NCBI GenBank assembly: GCA_963965975.1
Contig: OZ014417.1
Location: 806,001-870,000 of the forward strand
Source of the DNA: Xestospongia bergquistia
Lineage: Eukaryota > Porifera > Demospongiae > Haplosclerida > Petrosiidae
Direction of reading: 5' to 3'
DNA length: 64,000 bases
A program made the position numbers and the translations under genes. Shown one piece after another: positions 1 to 13,500 of this stretch (the stretch's first letter is position 1; each line of letters begins with the position of its first letter). Under the pieces are notes generated by a model. That model had not been told where the DNA came from, ran no database searches, and saw nothing but the letters and a program-made list of their open reading frames with translations.

Positions 1-984
1 AAGTCAACAATAAAACATGTACCGATCATAAGATCTACAAATAGTTGTAGTTACAATAACTGTATTCATTGCAATGTCAGGATTCTTGGAAAATGAGTGT
101 ATTACTAATGTAATTATAAGTGTAGCCAGGAAATGAGGCCATGTATTCAAGGGCTTAAGCATTAAGCTAGCTAAGCTATTTTTGCAAGTACTTCAAGTGT
201 TTTAGCACTTGACATGTGGTTGTGATTAAGTACTTACAAGTATTAATGGTTTAAGTACTTTTAAACACTTTAAGAAGTACCTTTCAAATGTATGTTTAAT
301 ATATATTTATGATACAATTGTCACTTGTGTCAATTACATAATAATGTAATAATAGTAGGTGTAGCAATGTAAACCAGCTGACACTAGTTAACTGTTAAAT
401 GTTTCAAGTAACTTATGTTCATTACGTTTATAACATATTGGACACTTTGATAGTATTGAAGTTTTTGTGGTTGTAGTGATCTTAATAGTATTTTGTGTGG
501 TATTCTATTATTAGTATATGACACTCCCTCATATTGTATTCAGTAGCTATATTATCAGTTAATATAATATATTGGTTCCCTCATGTTTGGGTGAGGTTAA
601 CTTGTTCATCTAGTAATCTGAAACATCCTGACCTTGTCATTGTCAAGGTAAAAAATTTCATTCTTTATATAATAAGAGTAAGCACACATTATAACTATGT
701 GTTAAAAGTACTTTCTATACAAGTAGAACCTAACAAATAATAATAATTAATAAAATAACCAAATACTAATCTAATTTGATATTAATATTTATCAAGGTCT
801 TACTGTGACATATATATGTAGTTACATGTAATTATATATAGATATAGCTAGTGGCAGTTACAAATTAAATTTTCCATATAAGGTCATGTTATTATACTAC
901 TGTGGTTTGTTGTTAACTTATTATCATTTACCACATTATTGTAAAGATTGTAACTTGTCATTATCCGTATTTACAAACAAACCT
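1..984. other. AT-rich non-coding stretch, nothing recognised
   Basis: The stretch is strongly AT-rich and interrupted by stops in all frames. The one short open frame (534-740) has no recognisable protein character. I see no RNA gene or clear mobile-element ends. Confidence 0.5.
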
Positions 985-987
985 AAT

Positions 988-1065
988 TAATGATTCAAGA
1001 ACAAAAAAATACAACTCCATTAAATTGAAAACAAAGCATAACATGTCATTTATTTCAAAATAAAT
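988..1065 (-). repeat. Duplicated scrap of the GCN1 3' end (stop codon and 3' UTR)
   Basis: About 75 bp here closely match 7463-7545, the last codons, stop codon and 3' UTR of GCN1, in the same minus-strand orientation. Shared pieces include TCAAGAACAAAAAA, CTCCATTAAATTGAAAAC and CATTTATTTCAAAATAA. The scrap lies directly downstream, in minus-strand terms, of the dynein relic, so the two debris pieces abut. Confidence 0.7.
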
Positions 1066-1093
1066 GACATGCAGTAAACCAATTTAATTGATG

Positions 1094-1413
1094 TGTTATT
1101 GACCAAGCCAGGAAAGTTACAACATCAAGTACGTAGGGTCTCACCTACTGGTGACATACACAGGACAATGTGGAGGTTATTGGAACATTTCTTTATGAAG
1201 TATGACCAACAGCTCGGAGGCAGCCCTGCCTACCTATGTATATGAGAGATTAACTTATAAAGTTATGATAATGGAGCATTTACTTGTCCAATGATAGTTT
1301 CTTTCTCATCATCAGGAAACAGAGCTGGTACCATACCTGACGTTAACATGTTATTGATCAGTTCAAGGAATCCCTCCTGAGCCACATGACCATCAGCAAA
1401 TAGGAAGACAGTC

Positions 1414-1479
<66 letters not shown>

Positions 1480-2550
1480 AATAAAGAAGTTGACAACATT
1501 AAAGATTAGTTACTTTCTTATTTTCTATTCCTAGTTTATTATAGAAGGTCTTAAGATCTTCTCGGAATTCCTCCTCTCCATACCCACAGCTCAAAGTGAT
1601 CTCAAACAAGTCACACCCAGCTGCAAAGGCTGCTAATCTCACTACATTTTGTCGACCACTCCTACAAGTAGGGCATGGCCTTGATCCATTCTTATGACTT
1701 GATGTACTCTTGTTAAATGTTCCAGAGCATCATCAAACAAAACTAAATTCATTGAATTGTTTTGTTCATTGTATTCCTCCAATATCTGTAGAATAAAAAC
1801 AATAACAGAAATTAATCACTTAAATACTTCATTAAACAGTCTAGATTATCAGGTGGACTAACTCCATATACATAACCAGTAAATGTAATAATAATAATAA
1901 TAATATGTAATAGTTAACAACGTACTAATCAAACAATGGACACTAATCCATTAGTATGGTAAGGTCTTTAATCTTCCTACAATCATTCATTCTGACCAGA
2001 ATCCAATCCTTTTGACTGTTATCATCCTTGAACTAATCCCTCAAACCAATCTCTCTGACCATAATCCAACCCTTTTGACTATCATTCTCTTTGAACTAAT
2101 CCCTCAAACCAATCTCTCTGACCATGATCCAACCTTCTGACCATTATCTTCCTCCTTTATTTTACTATTTCAGTGAAAATCATCCTTCTTGATTATTTAT
2201 GTAATAACAGAGCCAACCCAAGTTATTTTATAGGTACTATGAATGTCATTGACAGAAAAACCACCTCACTATTCTTTCCAGATAGCTACTACTAATGCTA
2301 TGAATTAATATACTAATATACCAATGTACCAATTAACTAAAGTACTAATGTACTAATGAACTATTGTACTAATGTACTAATGTACTAATGTACCTCATCA
2401 AATAGTCCCTTGGCTGCATCATAGTCCTGTATATCTTCATGTAGACATGGTTGATCAGATTGTAAAGCAGTACGATAATCACCAAACAATAATGGATCAT
2501 GTAATGCTTTCTCCATATGATCTGGTAAATATTCATTTCTTGAAGTAACT
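1094..2550 (-). pseudogene. Axonemal dynein heavy chain fragment (DNAH10-like), decayed
   Basis: Four exon-like blocks on the minus strand (about 2394-2550, 1514-1785, 1284-1412, 1094-1240) read as the AAA4 region of an axonemal dynein heavy chain. Motifs in order are HDPLLFGDYRTAL, EDIQDYDAAKGLFDE, ILEEYNEQN, LVLFDDALEHLTRVHQVIRM, EGFLELINNMLTSG, SNNLHIVLCMSPVGETLRT and NFPGLVNNT. Splice sites between blocks look intact, so this is a genomic rather than a retro-copy. Two lesions kill it. The P-loop expected after QGHALLVG lacks about 10 bp (near 1665-1680), leaving SGRQ out of frame. An Arg codon after TLRT is now TGA. Only about 190 of some 4,500 residues remain. The DNAH10 assignment is by remembered similarity; the dynein heavy chain family assignment is secure. 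Confidence 0.85.
1414..1478. repeat. (AG)n microsatellite
   Basis: A perfect AG dinucleotide run of roughly 64 bp. It lies in the intron just upstream, in minus-strand terms, of a dynein relic exon. Confidence 0.97.
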
Positions 2551-2792
2551 CACAAATATGATCCTAATATAAGTAATATAGAACATTGATAATAAGACTA
2601 GCAATATAGAACATTGATAATAATTGTATATTGAAGATAGATAATACTACAAATATATATATACATATCATATCGTTTAACTATTGCAAAATATGACCAC
2701 ATATATAAAAGATTAAACAATATACTAGCCTGAATTCGATTGACCCACCCACGTAAGCAATTGAGACTGACGGTAGTGACGAGACTAAAAAC

Positions 2793-2934
2793 ATGAATGT
2801 CGTTCAGTTCTTGCTCGTCCTAGTTGCTGTACATTTTAGCAGTGCATCTTTACAAGAATACCACTGTAATCACAATGTGAAAGAGCAAGATGTGAGTTAA
2901 TATTTAAAGTAGTTTCATTATAAATACTGGACTG

Positions 2935-2983
<49 letters not shown>

Positions 2984-5900
2984 TATATATAATATGTATG
3001 TATTTATGTATATATAATTATATATATGTATATGCTGAATTGGAAGATTTGTGAGTCTCTGTTCATTTTAGATTACTTATAGAGTTCATTTGGAGTCGTC
3101 ATCACGTATTGAAAAGAGGGCAACATTTTCACAATCTTTTCGTATATTTGTATATTATGACATTACCTTCTTTTTAGGGTAAGCCACAATCTGTACCATA
3201 TACTGCGACTAAATCTGCACTGTTACAAATATTTTATTTCTTTAAAACAATAGGTTGACTACAACATTACAGTCTCGTGTGCTGGTTAGTTTTCTACACA
3301 TGCATAAAGAAATGCTATAAGTCTCTATAACTACAGAATGTTATAACTAACTTGAGAAATTTCCTGCAGTCAACAATTATGGTACGACCTACAGCTGGTG
3401 CTATTTTACTGGATAGGTAAAGGATTTCATTAGATCTTCTTCATCTAATTTCCATTGCATGGCGCAGAAGGTGCAGTAGTAAAGATCGATATCACCAAAC
3501 AAATACTGAACTACGATATTGTGTCTGGCATTGTTTGTCTGTTTCCACTTGTGGTACAGCCACTATACCACAGAGCCATCTTAAGGTAAGTAAAACACCC
3601 TTCCTGCAGAACTATAAACTTCAATTCAGTCCGGGTATTTCATTCATTTTTCTTTATAGCGTTGTGGACAATGTAATGGAAATAGTTATTCATCAAATTT
3701 GTGTCAAGAAACAGGAACAGATGGTGCTGGTGTCAGCAATGTAGATTATGTTCTCTATGTTTCTGCTGTAACAAGTGGTTGCCAAGGTAGTACAATTGCA
3801 TTTGCAGGTGCTTGTCAAATGGAAGATGAATTTGACAGGTAATTTAAATGACACTCCTTATTTGGTATTGTTACATTATATGATACAGACCTATTGCTGG
3901 TTATGTTAACTTCTGTTCATCACAATTAATTGGTAGCAATGATGACTTTATTTTTGATGTTGCTAAACATGAAGTTTTACATGCTTTGGTCAGTGATATA
4001 TAAATACTTCCTAGTAATTTAGTGTACAATTACAATATGATCTACATTGTTTTAGGCTTTCTCAAGATCATTGTTCCCATGGTGGAGAGATGAGAATGGT
4101 AATCCTCGTACTACTAGAAATTCTAAGGGATATCCTCTGAAAAATCAATATGGGTAAGAATGATTTTGTTAGTGTTCTTAAATCTTTTTATAATTTATAG
4201 AAACTACATTACTAATGAGACAACAGTCAAACAAGTTACCTATACTGACTGGCAGACAAGAAATGGTCCTGTTACTAAATCAGTCTCACTTCTAGTTACT
4301 CCAAAAGTTAAAGTAAGACTTTAAATGTCTGCCCAAAATGAATGTTGTATTTCAATGGAAAATTAATGCTTTAGATTAGGTTCTGAGGTTTGAAGTTTAA
4401 TATTTATTAGCTCTCCATGACACTCATTTCTCCAGACAGTCTAAATATGTTTTCTGATTTGATAGGAAGAAGGCAGAAACCATTTTAATTGTTCCACACT
4501 TGAAGGAGTTCAACTTGAAGATCAAGGAGGTTCAGGTACTGCCATTTCTCACTGGGAAAAGAGAATACTTGAGGTAAGGAATAATATGAATATTAATATA
4601 AAATTCATTGATTGTTTTAATCTAGTGCTAAAATATAACAAAACAAAAGTCTTTTAAATTGTAACTAAAATTGTTTTAATTTATCTTACTATAATTCAAA
4701 TGTGACTAAAGTGACTAAATGAAATAGGTTTGGTTTGCTCAACCAATATATTATGTCCAATATACATGTTAGTTTTGGTCTTGATTTAAGGTTTATGGCA
4801 TAATAGAACTATGTCATTGTTGATAATGTCAAATCAAACTGAAATTACAACTGTTATTAATAACGTGTTCACAAGATTGTTTTCATGAAACTAATTAATA
4901 TTGATATCGCAGGGAAATTTTTCAAATTCCATGGTACAAAACAATGTAAATGTATTGTAAAATCAATGCAAATGTTTAGAAATCTTGCAATATTAGTGAT
5001 ACACTTACAGAACCTATAGCATGTGTATGCACCCACGAGGATGATTTGCAATTTAGAAATCAGAAATTGTAATTTCCATTTGGAATTTTCCAATACTTGT
5101 TGAAAATGCAAAGGAATTGGAAAATAGACCTCTGTATTCTATTTAAACTAACTGAAGATGTTGCTCAAAACGTTTAATGCCAACCCCTGAGGTGGTGTTT
5201 GGTATGTGACAATTTATTATTTAAAATACATGTGCACCACCATAAGGAAATATTGGTAAATATGATAGCTTTAATTTGTTGTTTCTCATAATATTCCCAC
5301 ATAATAATAACTTAATTGATTGGTTAAAACAACCATCTATTTTTAATAATAATATTTCAGGTCAACCATTAATGAAATAAATATATTATATATGAATCTT
5401 TTAGAGTGAGGGTATGACAGGTGTTATTGCTAGTAATCCTGTGTTCTCAAACTTTACATTTGCTTTGCTGGAAGACAGTGGGTAAGACATAATAACTTCA
5501 TCAACTGATATAATATAACATCATATATTTTGGATCTTTGTAGGTGGTACAAAGTTGATTATACTAAAGCTGGACAATTGGTTTGGGGACGTGGTGATGG
5601 GTGTGGTTATGCAGCTGGATCATGTGGAGGATACATCAAAGAACAACAACAACAGTATAGTTTAAAATTTTAAAAATAATTGTTATTTGCTTATTATATA
5701 GGAGACAACCCATCACTCCATTTTGTAATCATCTGAATGCTAATAATAATCGTCATGGATGTACCTTGGATAGAAAGGCAATCTCATTTTGTAATCTTAT
5801 TCAGTATATTTCTGCCATTCCAGGAGAATATCAGGTAACATAATGTATTATAATATAATAGTAGTCTTTATCATTGAAGTAGTACTTTAATTTTGGTGAA

Positions 5901-6954
5901 AATTTTGACTCAAGTAATGCTATTCTTAGCCAACTAGGAGGATCTACATTTGTTGCTGACTACTGTCCTTATCAGCAAGTAAATGATATATCTGTCTGTA
6001 TTTAATAATAGCTCAAACTCTTCAACAGGCTTTTAGCAATGGACAATGTGATGATATCAATAATGCTGTAACAGGTATGTGTAGCCAGTTGTGTAATATA
6101 TTGCTAGCTCTTGTCATTGTGACTACAGGATTAAATAATCCTTCAGCTCAGACATATGGTTTTGGCTCACGTTGTGTTAAACATTCTGGAACATGGCAAG
6201 CTAGACAAGGTGGTAATACAAGATTCACCCTATTCCAACAATCTGGTTGTTATCAGGTAATGTATGGTTTCACAGTAATTGTCAACTTCCTCTCTAATAT
6301 AGTACACATGTTCTAGTGGTAATGTAACAATACATGTGCTGGACAAGTCCTATAATTGTTCTTATGCTGGACAAGTGGTACATCACATGATTGACATGTG
6401 ATAATCATGTGATAATATAATTCTTTTCAGATTCAAGTCAATCAAACTACTAACAACATACAATATACTGGTGCCTTTGTTTGTCCATCTTGTTTAGAGA
6501 TATGTTATGTGAGTTTGATATAAAATTGTAATAAAAATTATCAACTTTATGTTAACTTTATAGGATGATTTTGATAATTGTCCTGAAGCAGGTATGGATG
6601 TGACAGTACATGTAAGAAATTAAACATGTATTTTGTATTTCAGCTGCTTTATATGGTAGTGGATCCATGTCTGTTTTACCAGTCACCAGTAGTCAACCAA
6701 TGTCCAGTATTCAAGCAATGACCACTGTTTTACCAATGTCCACTAGTCAACCAATGACCACTACTGTTTTACTAATGTCCAGTAGTACTATTATAGTTCA
6801 CCCAACTAGTGCACCATTATTACCTGGGTCAGGATCAGGAAATGGAACATCATCTCCCCCTACTGATCCTACACAACCTAGTGGATCTAGTACATTGTTA
6901 CCATTTACATTCAGTATTATTTTACTAATAACAATAATTCTTGTTATTTTTTAA
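2793..6954 (+). CDS. Leishmanolysin-like zinc metalloprotease (peptidase M8), secreted or GPI-anchored
   Basis: This is a multi-exon gene of about 15 short exons. The first (2793-2891) begins with Met and a hydrophobic signal peptide ([15 protein letters not shown]). The zinc site HEVLH is at 3968-3982, inside [15 protein letters not shown]. The third zinc ligand lies in [10 protein letters not shown] (4538-4560), followed by the Met-turn region EGMTG across the next intron. The M8 signatures [14 protein letters not shown] and WGRGDGCGY follow. The Cys-rich C-terminal domain is spread over 5700-6640. The last exon encodes a Ser/Thr/Pro-rich stalk and ends in a hydrophobic tail ([19 protein letters not shown]) just before the stop, as expected for a GPI signal or membrane anchor. 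M8 enzymes are extracellular zinc endopeptidases; the substrate is unknown. The longest intron is about 4575-5404. All catalytic residues are present, so it is probably active. Confidence 0.94.
2941..2981. repeat. (TA)n microsatellite in intron 1 of the M8 protease gene
   Basis: About 40 bp of alternating TA just after exon 1. Confidence 0.95.
4575..5404 (+). other. Large intron of the M8 protease gene, no content recognised
   Basis: At about 830 bp this intron is far longer than the 40-100 bp introns around it. I find no coding remnant with recognisable homology and no obvious terminal repeats. A small insertion is possible but not shown. Confidence 0.5.
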
Positions 6955-7534
6955 TATAAAACAACCAATAAACTAGTCTAAAAACTTAACAATAAAACAA
7001 TTAACAAACTAGTCTACATAAGTGCTAATTACTTAGGCAAAAACACTGCCAAGGAGGAAATATTGATGACAATAATTTATTTAGTTCTTATAGTGTAATA
7101 TTGCTGATCTTTAGTATCCCATGTTCACTTAAGCAAATAGAATTATGACAAGTTTTAATAGAATATCCTTACATAGTAATCCAAAACTTAAACAGGGATA
7201 CTTTATCTTGTGTCTACTACATAGGGACTTTTATCCTACTGCATCCATTGCTGTCTTGTTTCAAATATTTGTACTGTCATCTCTAAATTTCATTGAATTT
7301 TATAACATTATATATACTTCTATACTGTGTTACCACATCTTTCATTTGGTCTGGATGTGACCAGTATCTAGATGACATAATTTATACATGTAATTACATA
7401 ACAGCAGTATATTTCAGTTGTTATATATTACTATATGTAGAAAAAAAAATCAAAAAAAAAAATCTAATTAAAGATTCAAGAACAAAAAATACACCACTCC
7501 ATTAAATTGAAAACAAAACATAATAATAGATCAT
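6955..7534. other. Convergent intergenic region between the M8 protease and GCN1
   Basis: This is AT-rich 3'-UTR-like sequence, with AATAAAA at 6990 and near 6967. The right end (7463-7545, running into the GCN1 stop) is the parent of the scrap found at 988-1065. The small open frames at 7145-7505 have no recognisable protein content. Confidence 0.5.
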
Positions 7535-10500
7535 TTATTTCAAAATAATTTTACTAAGAACACGAGAGTAACATTCCTCAAGACGTCGTCCTATGGTATT
7601 ATCTATTATTGTCATACAATGCTATTATAATAAGACATAACAAAGCATTACAAACATTATAACAACACTACTAACCTTCATTCTCTCATTACCATTAATT
7701 AAATCTAACAAATCAACTAATGCTCTCTCTGAGGCGGCTTTAACAGCACTGTTCTTATCTTTTGTTCCTACTAATAAAGGACTGATAATAGCTTTAAGAA
7801 AATCATCTGACGGATCTTGGACTCGGCCACAAGTTTCAGCTGTAGTTTGTCGAATGTCTGTTGAAATATTATCTAGGTTCTGAGAAGATTTTAGTAATGT
7901 GAAATAGTGGGTGTGGCTTACTTCAACCAGTGCTGTTATTAAAGTGGGTGGAGTCACATGAAAGTGGTTGATATAAGTTGCAATACAATCCAAACCAGCG
8001 ACACAAACCGGTATCTATAACCAGTTATACTTGTTATAATTAAAGTATGAACTGTTCTTACTCTATCTGATGTTCCCAATAAAATCACAGCTGCTTCAAC
8101 AGATCCTTGTAAATCACATGACACAATACGATCAGAAACACAACTCAGTGATGACCCAAGAGCAGTTGCTTTGGCTTGTAAAATACCCCAATCAGAAGTA
8201 CTGGTAGTATCAAGGAGATTCCCCTGAAAGATGTAATTGATTGTTGCTATGGATACATTGTTCTTTTCTTACTTTCATTAATGTTATTAGTTGTTCATCT
8301 GAGAGACAACTACACAATATTCCTAGACATCGAGCAGCTGCTAGTCTGTTTCCTTCATGAGCTGTACTTTGTAATTGTATTAGTGTCTCTTTAATATCAC
8401 TTTTATATTTGTCACTAATCCTAGAGCCAGCAGACTTTAGTACACCACACAAACCCTAAAAGGATTAAGTGTATAACAGGAGATGTACTAAGATTTACTA
8501 AAATATTCTGAGCAGCAACTGACCTGTAATAGAGTATTCCGTAGAACAGGGTCTTCATTTTTCTTAATACCATTATGAATATCATTAAATACAGGATCAA
8601 CTCGTGGGGACAATGCAACCAATTCGGTGATACCCACGACAGCTTGATTACGTACAGGTTGATTGGGATCACTTAATGCTTTGAGATATGAGGTCTGAAG
8701 TTGAGGAATAAACGCTTTAGCTGCCCCACCCACCTAATTAAGATAGGATGTTATCAAAAAGAGTTAGTTAGTTTTATTTATTTACTTTTCTAACTAGTTC
8801 TACTAATGTTTCTAATACCGCTACTTTGACATTCCAGCTGTAACGATCTCCCAACACTCTTATTAATGGACCTGCTATCGCCATGACGATACGACCAGAC
8901 GAAGTCAATGTTTTAGCAGACGAAAGATGGATTACTAACATCAATGCACGAGCGCCTTCTTCTTTGTCATCCTGGTTACCAGCAATTAATCCCTCTTTGA
9001 GAACAGTTAGAACAGGACCAATTCCCTTGAAAGAGATACTTGTAACATGAATAGCAGTAGCTAGTTAGTTAGTTAGTCCATATGATCTATCAGTCAGTCT
9101 GTTAGTTATAGTAGGAGAATACCTTTAGACTAAATCCATAAAGTTCTTCAACATCTTCTTCTTTCATAACACTTTCACAAGTTTTTAATGCTTTGTGAAG
9201 ATAGCCAATATAATTAGGAAGATCTTTACTTGAAATAACCTTATAATAAAATACCAAGATTATACTATAGTATGATAACAGTGCTGTTACCTTGGTGACG
9301 ATAGCTTCTAAAGCTAACCATGCCCTCTCACACACACTCTCGTTAGGATTAGTTAACGATTCAGTTGCAAATATTAATAGTTGAGGGGTGTGGTCTACTA
9401 AATTGGCAGTACTTTTGGAACAAAAGGCTTCAAATAACATCATTGCAGCTGCTCTGATTGACTCTTTTTTAGAACGACCAGCTTTAAATAATTCTTCAAT
9501 TAAGATAGCCACGCCTGGTTCTTGACTCACACTTAAAACCACACCCACAGCAGCTTCAAAATTTTCCTCTATCTACAATACATTAGGACACAAGATAACT
9601 GATCACATGATAGTCACATGACTTACATCTTCTTCACTTTGAAGAGAGCTCACAAGAGCTGGTATAACACGTGGTAGATGCTTGTTAAGAGCAGATCCGG
9701 CAACAGAAGACAGAACCGAAAGTGCTTTTATATTAACAGGTGGTTGTATTAATTGAGGGATTATCATTGGCAAGACAGCATTGCTCTTAACGGCCATCAC
9801 TTGTTGTAATCCATCCAAAACTATCTCATGATCATCACCTTTTTCTTGTAGTTGTTCAAGCAATGGAGTTAGGACTTCTTCTAGTACTCGCTGTCCTGAG
9901 AGAGAGAGAGAGAGAGAGAGATGTAGCATCAGTTATACCAACTAAATCTTACCAACAGCAATATACAGACTATCAAATGTCTGTGCTGCAGCAGCCCTCA
10001 CATCTTGTTCTTTATCACAGAGTGCAGACCTAATAGTTGGTAGGAGAGAGTTGGCATATAGCTGCATGTAATCTCGACTGGTCTCCTGTATAATCTCAGA
10101 GAGTCCAATACAAACACCCTGACGTTCTTGAGTGCTCTCCGATTTAAGACCCTTTTCCAACATAGGAAAGACTTCTGGCAAAATTCGTTCTCCAAGTTTG
10201 CGAACCAAGTCACCTAATGTTCGAGCTGCTATCTGTCTTTTATCATAGTTATCACAGGCCAAACAACTTAATAACAAGGAAATGAGAGTTGGTAGAATAT
10301 CTCGAAGTGTACGAGCTGTGTTAGTAACAACCAGTTTCCACACATGAAGAGCATTTTGTCGGACAAGAAGAGCTACATCAGATCTAAAGACAATTAACAA
10401 AGAGAGAAAAAAGGTTAAATTATCAATCTCTGTGTGTGTACATTTCCTAACCTTCCCATGTAAAGACCAGCTAAGACCTTATTTCTTTTATCAACACCCA

Positions 10501-13500
10501 AAGCATTAAGAATTGCTGAGTTAGCCTCTTCAGTAGCAAAATTGTCATCCTCGGCACTTTCTGTTGACATCTTTCCTGATTGACCAGATATACAAAATAA
10601 CAGATCACCCAACAACTGGACACTGGAACATCTTATACGCCAATTATTGTCCAATAGTCCTAAGAGAAAAAAGTGACAGACAGACAGACAGACAAGTGGA
10701 CACACCCTTTTCTAGTTGCGGTAAAAACAGTTCCACAGATTGATCAGCATAACTATTAATAATAGTTTGAGCAGATAACAAAGCCGTGTCTCTGACATAC
10801 TCAGATTCATCAGCTAGCCCCTGTAATTAATACAATAATTATTCAATTAGTATAACAAATTAAATACCTTTAATATTGGAGGCAAAACTTTATCAATAAA
10901 AGGTAAAAAGTCATCTTCAAATGTTCTTGGAAGATAAATGAACAACATGAGATAACCATCTCGACTGTTCGTAGAAGTATTAGGATCTTGTGCTGAAGCT
11001 ACAAATCTAGGCATCAGTTGTTGGAGGTGTTCCACACCCTAACAGGATGAGGTAAACCCTTTTATTAAAGAACCTAATTACCTGAGCTTTGATGACTTCC
11101 GAAATTCCTTGAGCTGCTCCAGATCGATCAACAGGCGTGGCTTCACTTTGCAATGTTTTCAGTAACCATGGCCACACATCTCCTAGACCCTCATCTCCTA
11201 CCCCATGTACCATAGCACCAAGTGCTTTAGCACAGGCACTCCGAACTTCAGGTAACTAGAAAATCACATGATTATGATCAATGTCATGTGATAGTCATGC
11301 GACGACTTACAGGATCAGTCAAACTTTGCTTTAAACCTGGCAGGACATCTTTGAGATAGGGTGCTAGATCTTTCTTGTCAGTAACATTGTGCATGTTAGC
11401 TATGACTTTAGCCGCCATTTTTTTGCTGTCAGCTGAACGTAATTCCAGAGCTCTCTTAACAGTTGGCATAATAAGTGCTAACGAAGGGGGGTCAACTCGA
11501 TGTTCAAATTCAGTGTCAAGAAGAGCTTGTAAACAGCGTTGAGATTTAGCTGATGGATTGCTAAGTGCATCCAGTAATAACGGAACCAGCTGTTGAATTT
11601 CTGGGCTTTTAATAACTGATCCAATTTGTTTGAGTGCTTGAGAACCAGCCTGTTGTACTTTGCTATGAGAATCGGTGAGAACCTCCATTATACGGGGGAC
11701 AATAGATGGGAGACAAGAGGACAATTGACGTGGTGCACAATAGGCCATTGCTCCCAATAACTCAGCTGAGCCAGCCTTAGTCCGCCAACTGTCCTGTTCT
11801 AAAGCTGACAGGAGAGACGGAAGAATAAGCTTGACGCCATGACTGCTCAGATGAGCCATGATGGTCTTAGAAGCTTGGTCAGTTGCCTCTCGTACATACT
11901 GATTACCATCTCCGAAGCACAGAAGTAAATCAGGAAGTAGATGGACAACATAGGGTTCAAATAATTTGCTAAGTGTGTTGCAGAGAGCTTCAAAAGCAAA
12001 CAGAGCCCCTTCTCTCTGTCGGAAATTTTTCTTATCTTTAATAGCCTCTTGGAGTTTGGTCATGATGTCATATTGTTTGAGTGAAGGTATACCCAATCCT
12101 TTAACAATACCAGATAATCCATAAGCAGCACCACGTCGTTGACTGTACACAGTTGATTCAAACAACTATTAATAGTATTTGTTACTAAGTAATTTATTTT
12201 GTTATAAACTTACTTTCTCTAGTAGTTTTTTAATAATGTCATCAGCATCACTTTTAATTGATGGAGCTAATGGGACAAGTGTGTTTGCTATAGATTGTTG
12301 GACCTGAAAAGGAGGAAGGAAGGGAGGGAATGACTATAGCTAACTAGTATATTAACTAACCTGTTGAGATGGAGTATCCAAGTTAGTCAGTAACAGTTGT
12401 ATGACAGTTTTAACCTATTGTAGAGGAATTTAAAAATAGATATAAATTAAAATGTCATTACTTTAGGATCATCTTTGTCCATGTGTTTAGCGAGAGAACC
12501 CATTAAAACAACAATAGCTTGACGTACAGCATCACCCTGTTGACTGTTGTCAAGGTTACCAAGACAAGATTCAAAGTGTGACATAAGTTCAGCAGCCAAC
12601 ATCTAAAATAAATACAAATCAAAATGGATACACAGTTATGTAGAATGGATATATAGCAGAGTGCAATAGATACACAATGTGCACAATGGATACATACCAT
12701 ACACAATGGATATATAGCTAAGTGCAATGGATATATAGTAGAGTACAATGGACATAGACTGACCTCTCCATGATGGGTAATAGCAGATTGTGAAGCATCA
12801 GTCATTGCTGTCTTTACTCTATCATTAGGATCACTCAGTCCGAGTGGTATAATAAATTTTAACAATGTCATACATTGATCAGACAATAGATGAACCGAAA
12901 GCTTTGCAAGTCCATTGGCCACACCCACTCTCCCTTCCCAGGGGTCATGATACTCAACGACAATAGTGCGACCAAAACTGTCTGTTGACGGAGGAGGTGG
13001 CTAAAGGGTTAAATAATGAAGGAACTATAGGGTTAAATAAATAAATAGTACTTTTCTGTTTTTCTTATAAGCTGATGACAAAACTTCAAACAAATTAAAG
13101 GCCTCTCCTACGTTATGGATTAACCATTGCCCAAATGCTTCAGCTGTAATAGTTAGAAGTGGCTCATATCCTTGAGGTGGATTAGTAAGTAAGGAGACTA
13201 GAGGATCAACAAGGTCTGGAGTCCCTTCAAAGAACTTTGCTGTCTGCCAGAGCCTAGAAAAATAAAGTTATTTGAGTCAAGGATATTGTGCTCACTTTTT
13301 TGCTAGTATACTATTTTCTGTGTTAGTATCATTACATACAACTAATAGTGCTGCCATTAGTCTTGGACGAGGTAAGATAACTGTTTCGCCAAGAACCTCC
13401 ATACTTCGGAGACCTGTCTGACGAAGGAGGGCGTCACTATTGGCTAGACAGCTGATGAACTGATTGATAACAGTATCGGATACAACAGGAATGTTACGAA

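Noticed and set aside
4869..5111. 80-codon minus-strand frame in the large M8 protease intron
   Set aside because: No recognisable motif; composition is that of random AT-rich DNA.
7145..7505. Two overlapping small open frames (71 and 70 codons)
   Set aside because: Low-complexity AT-rich sequence between convergent genes; no homology, no splice context.
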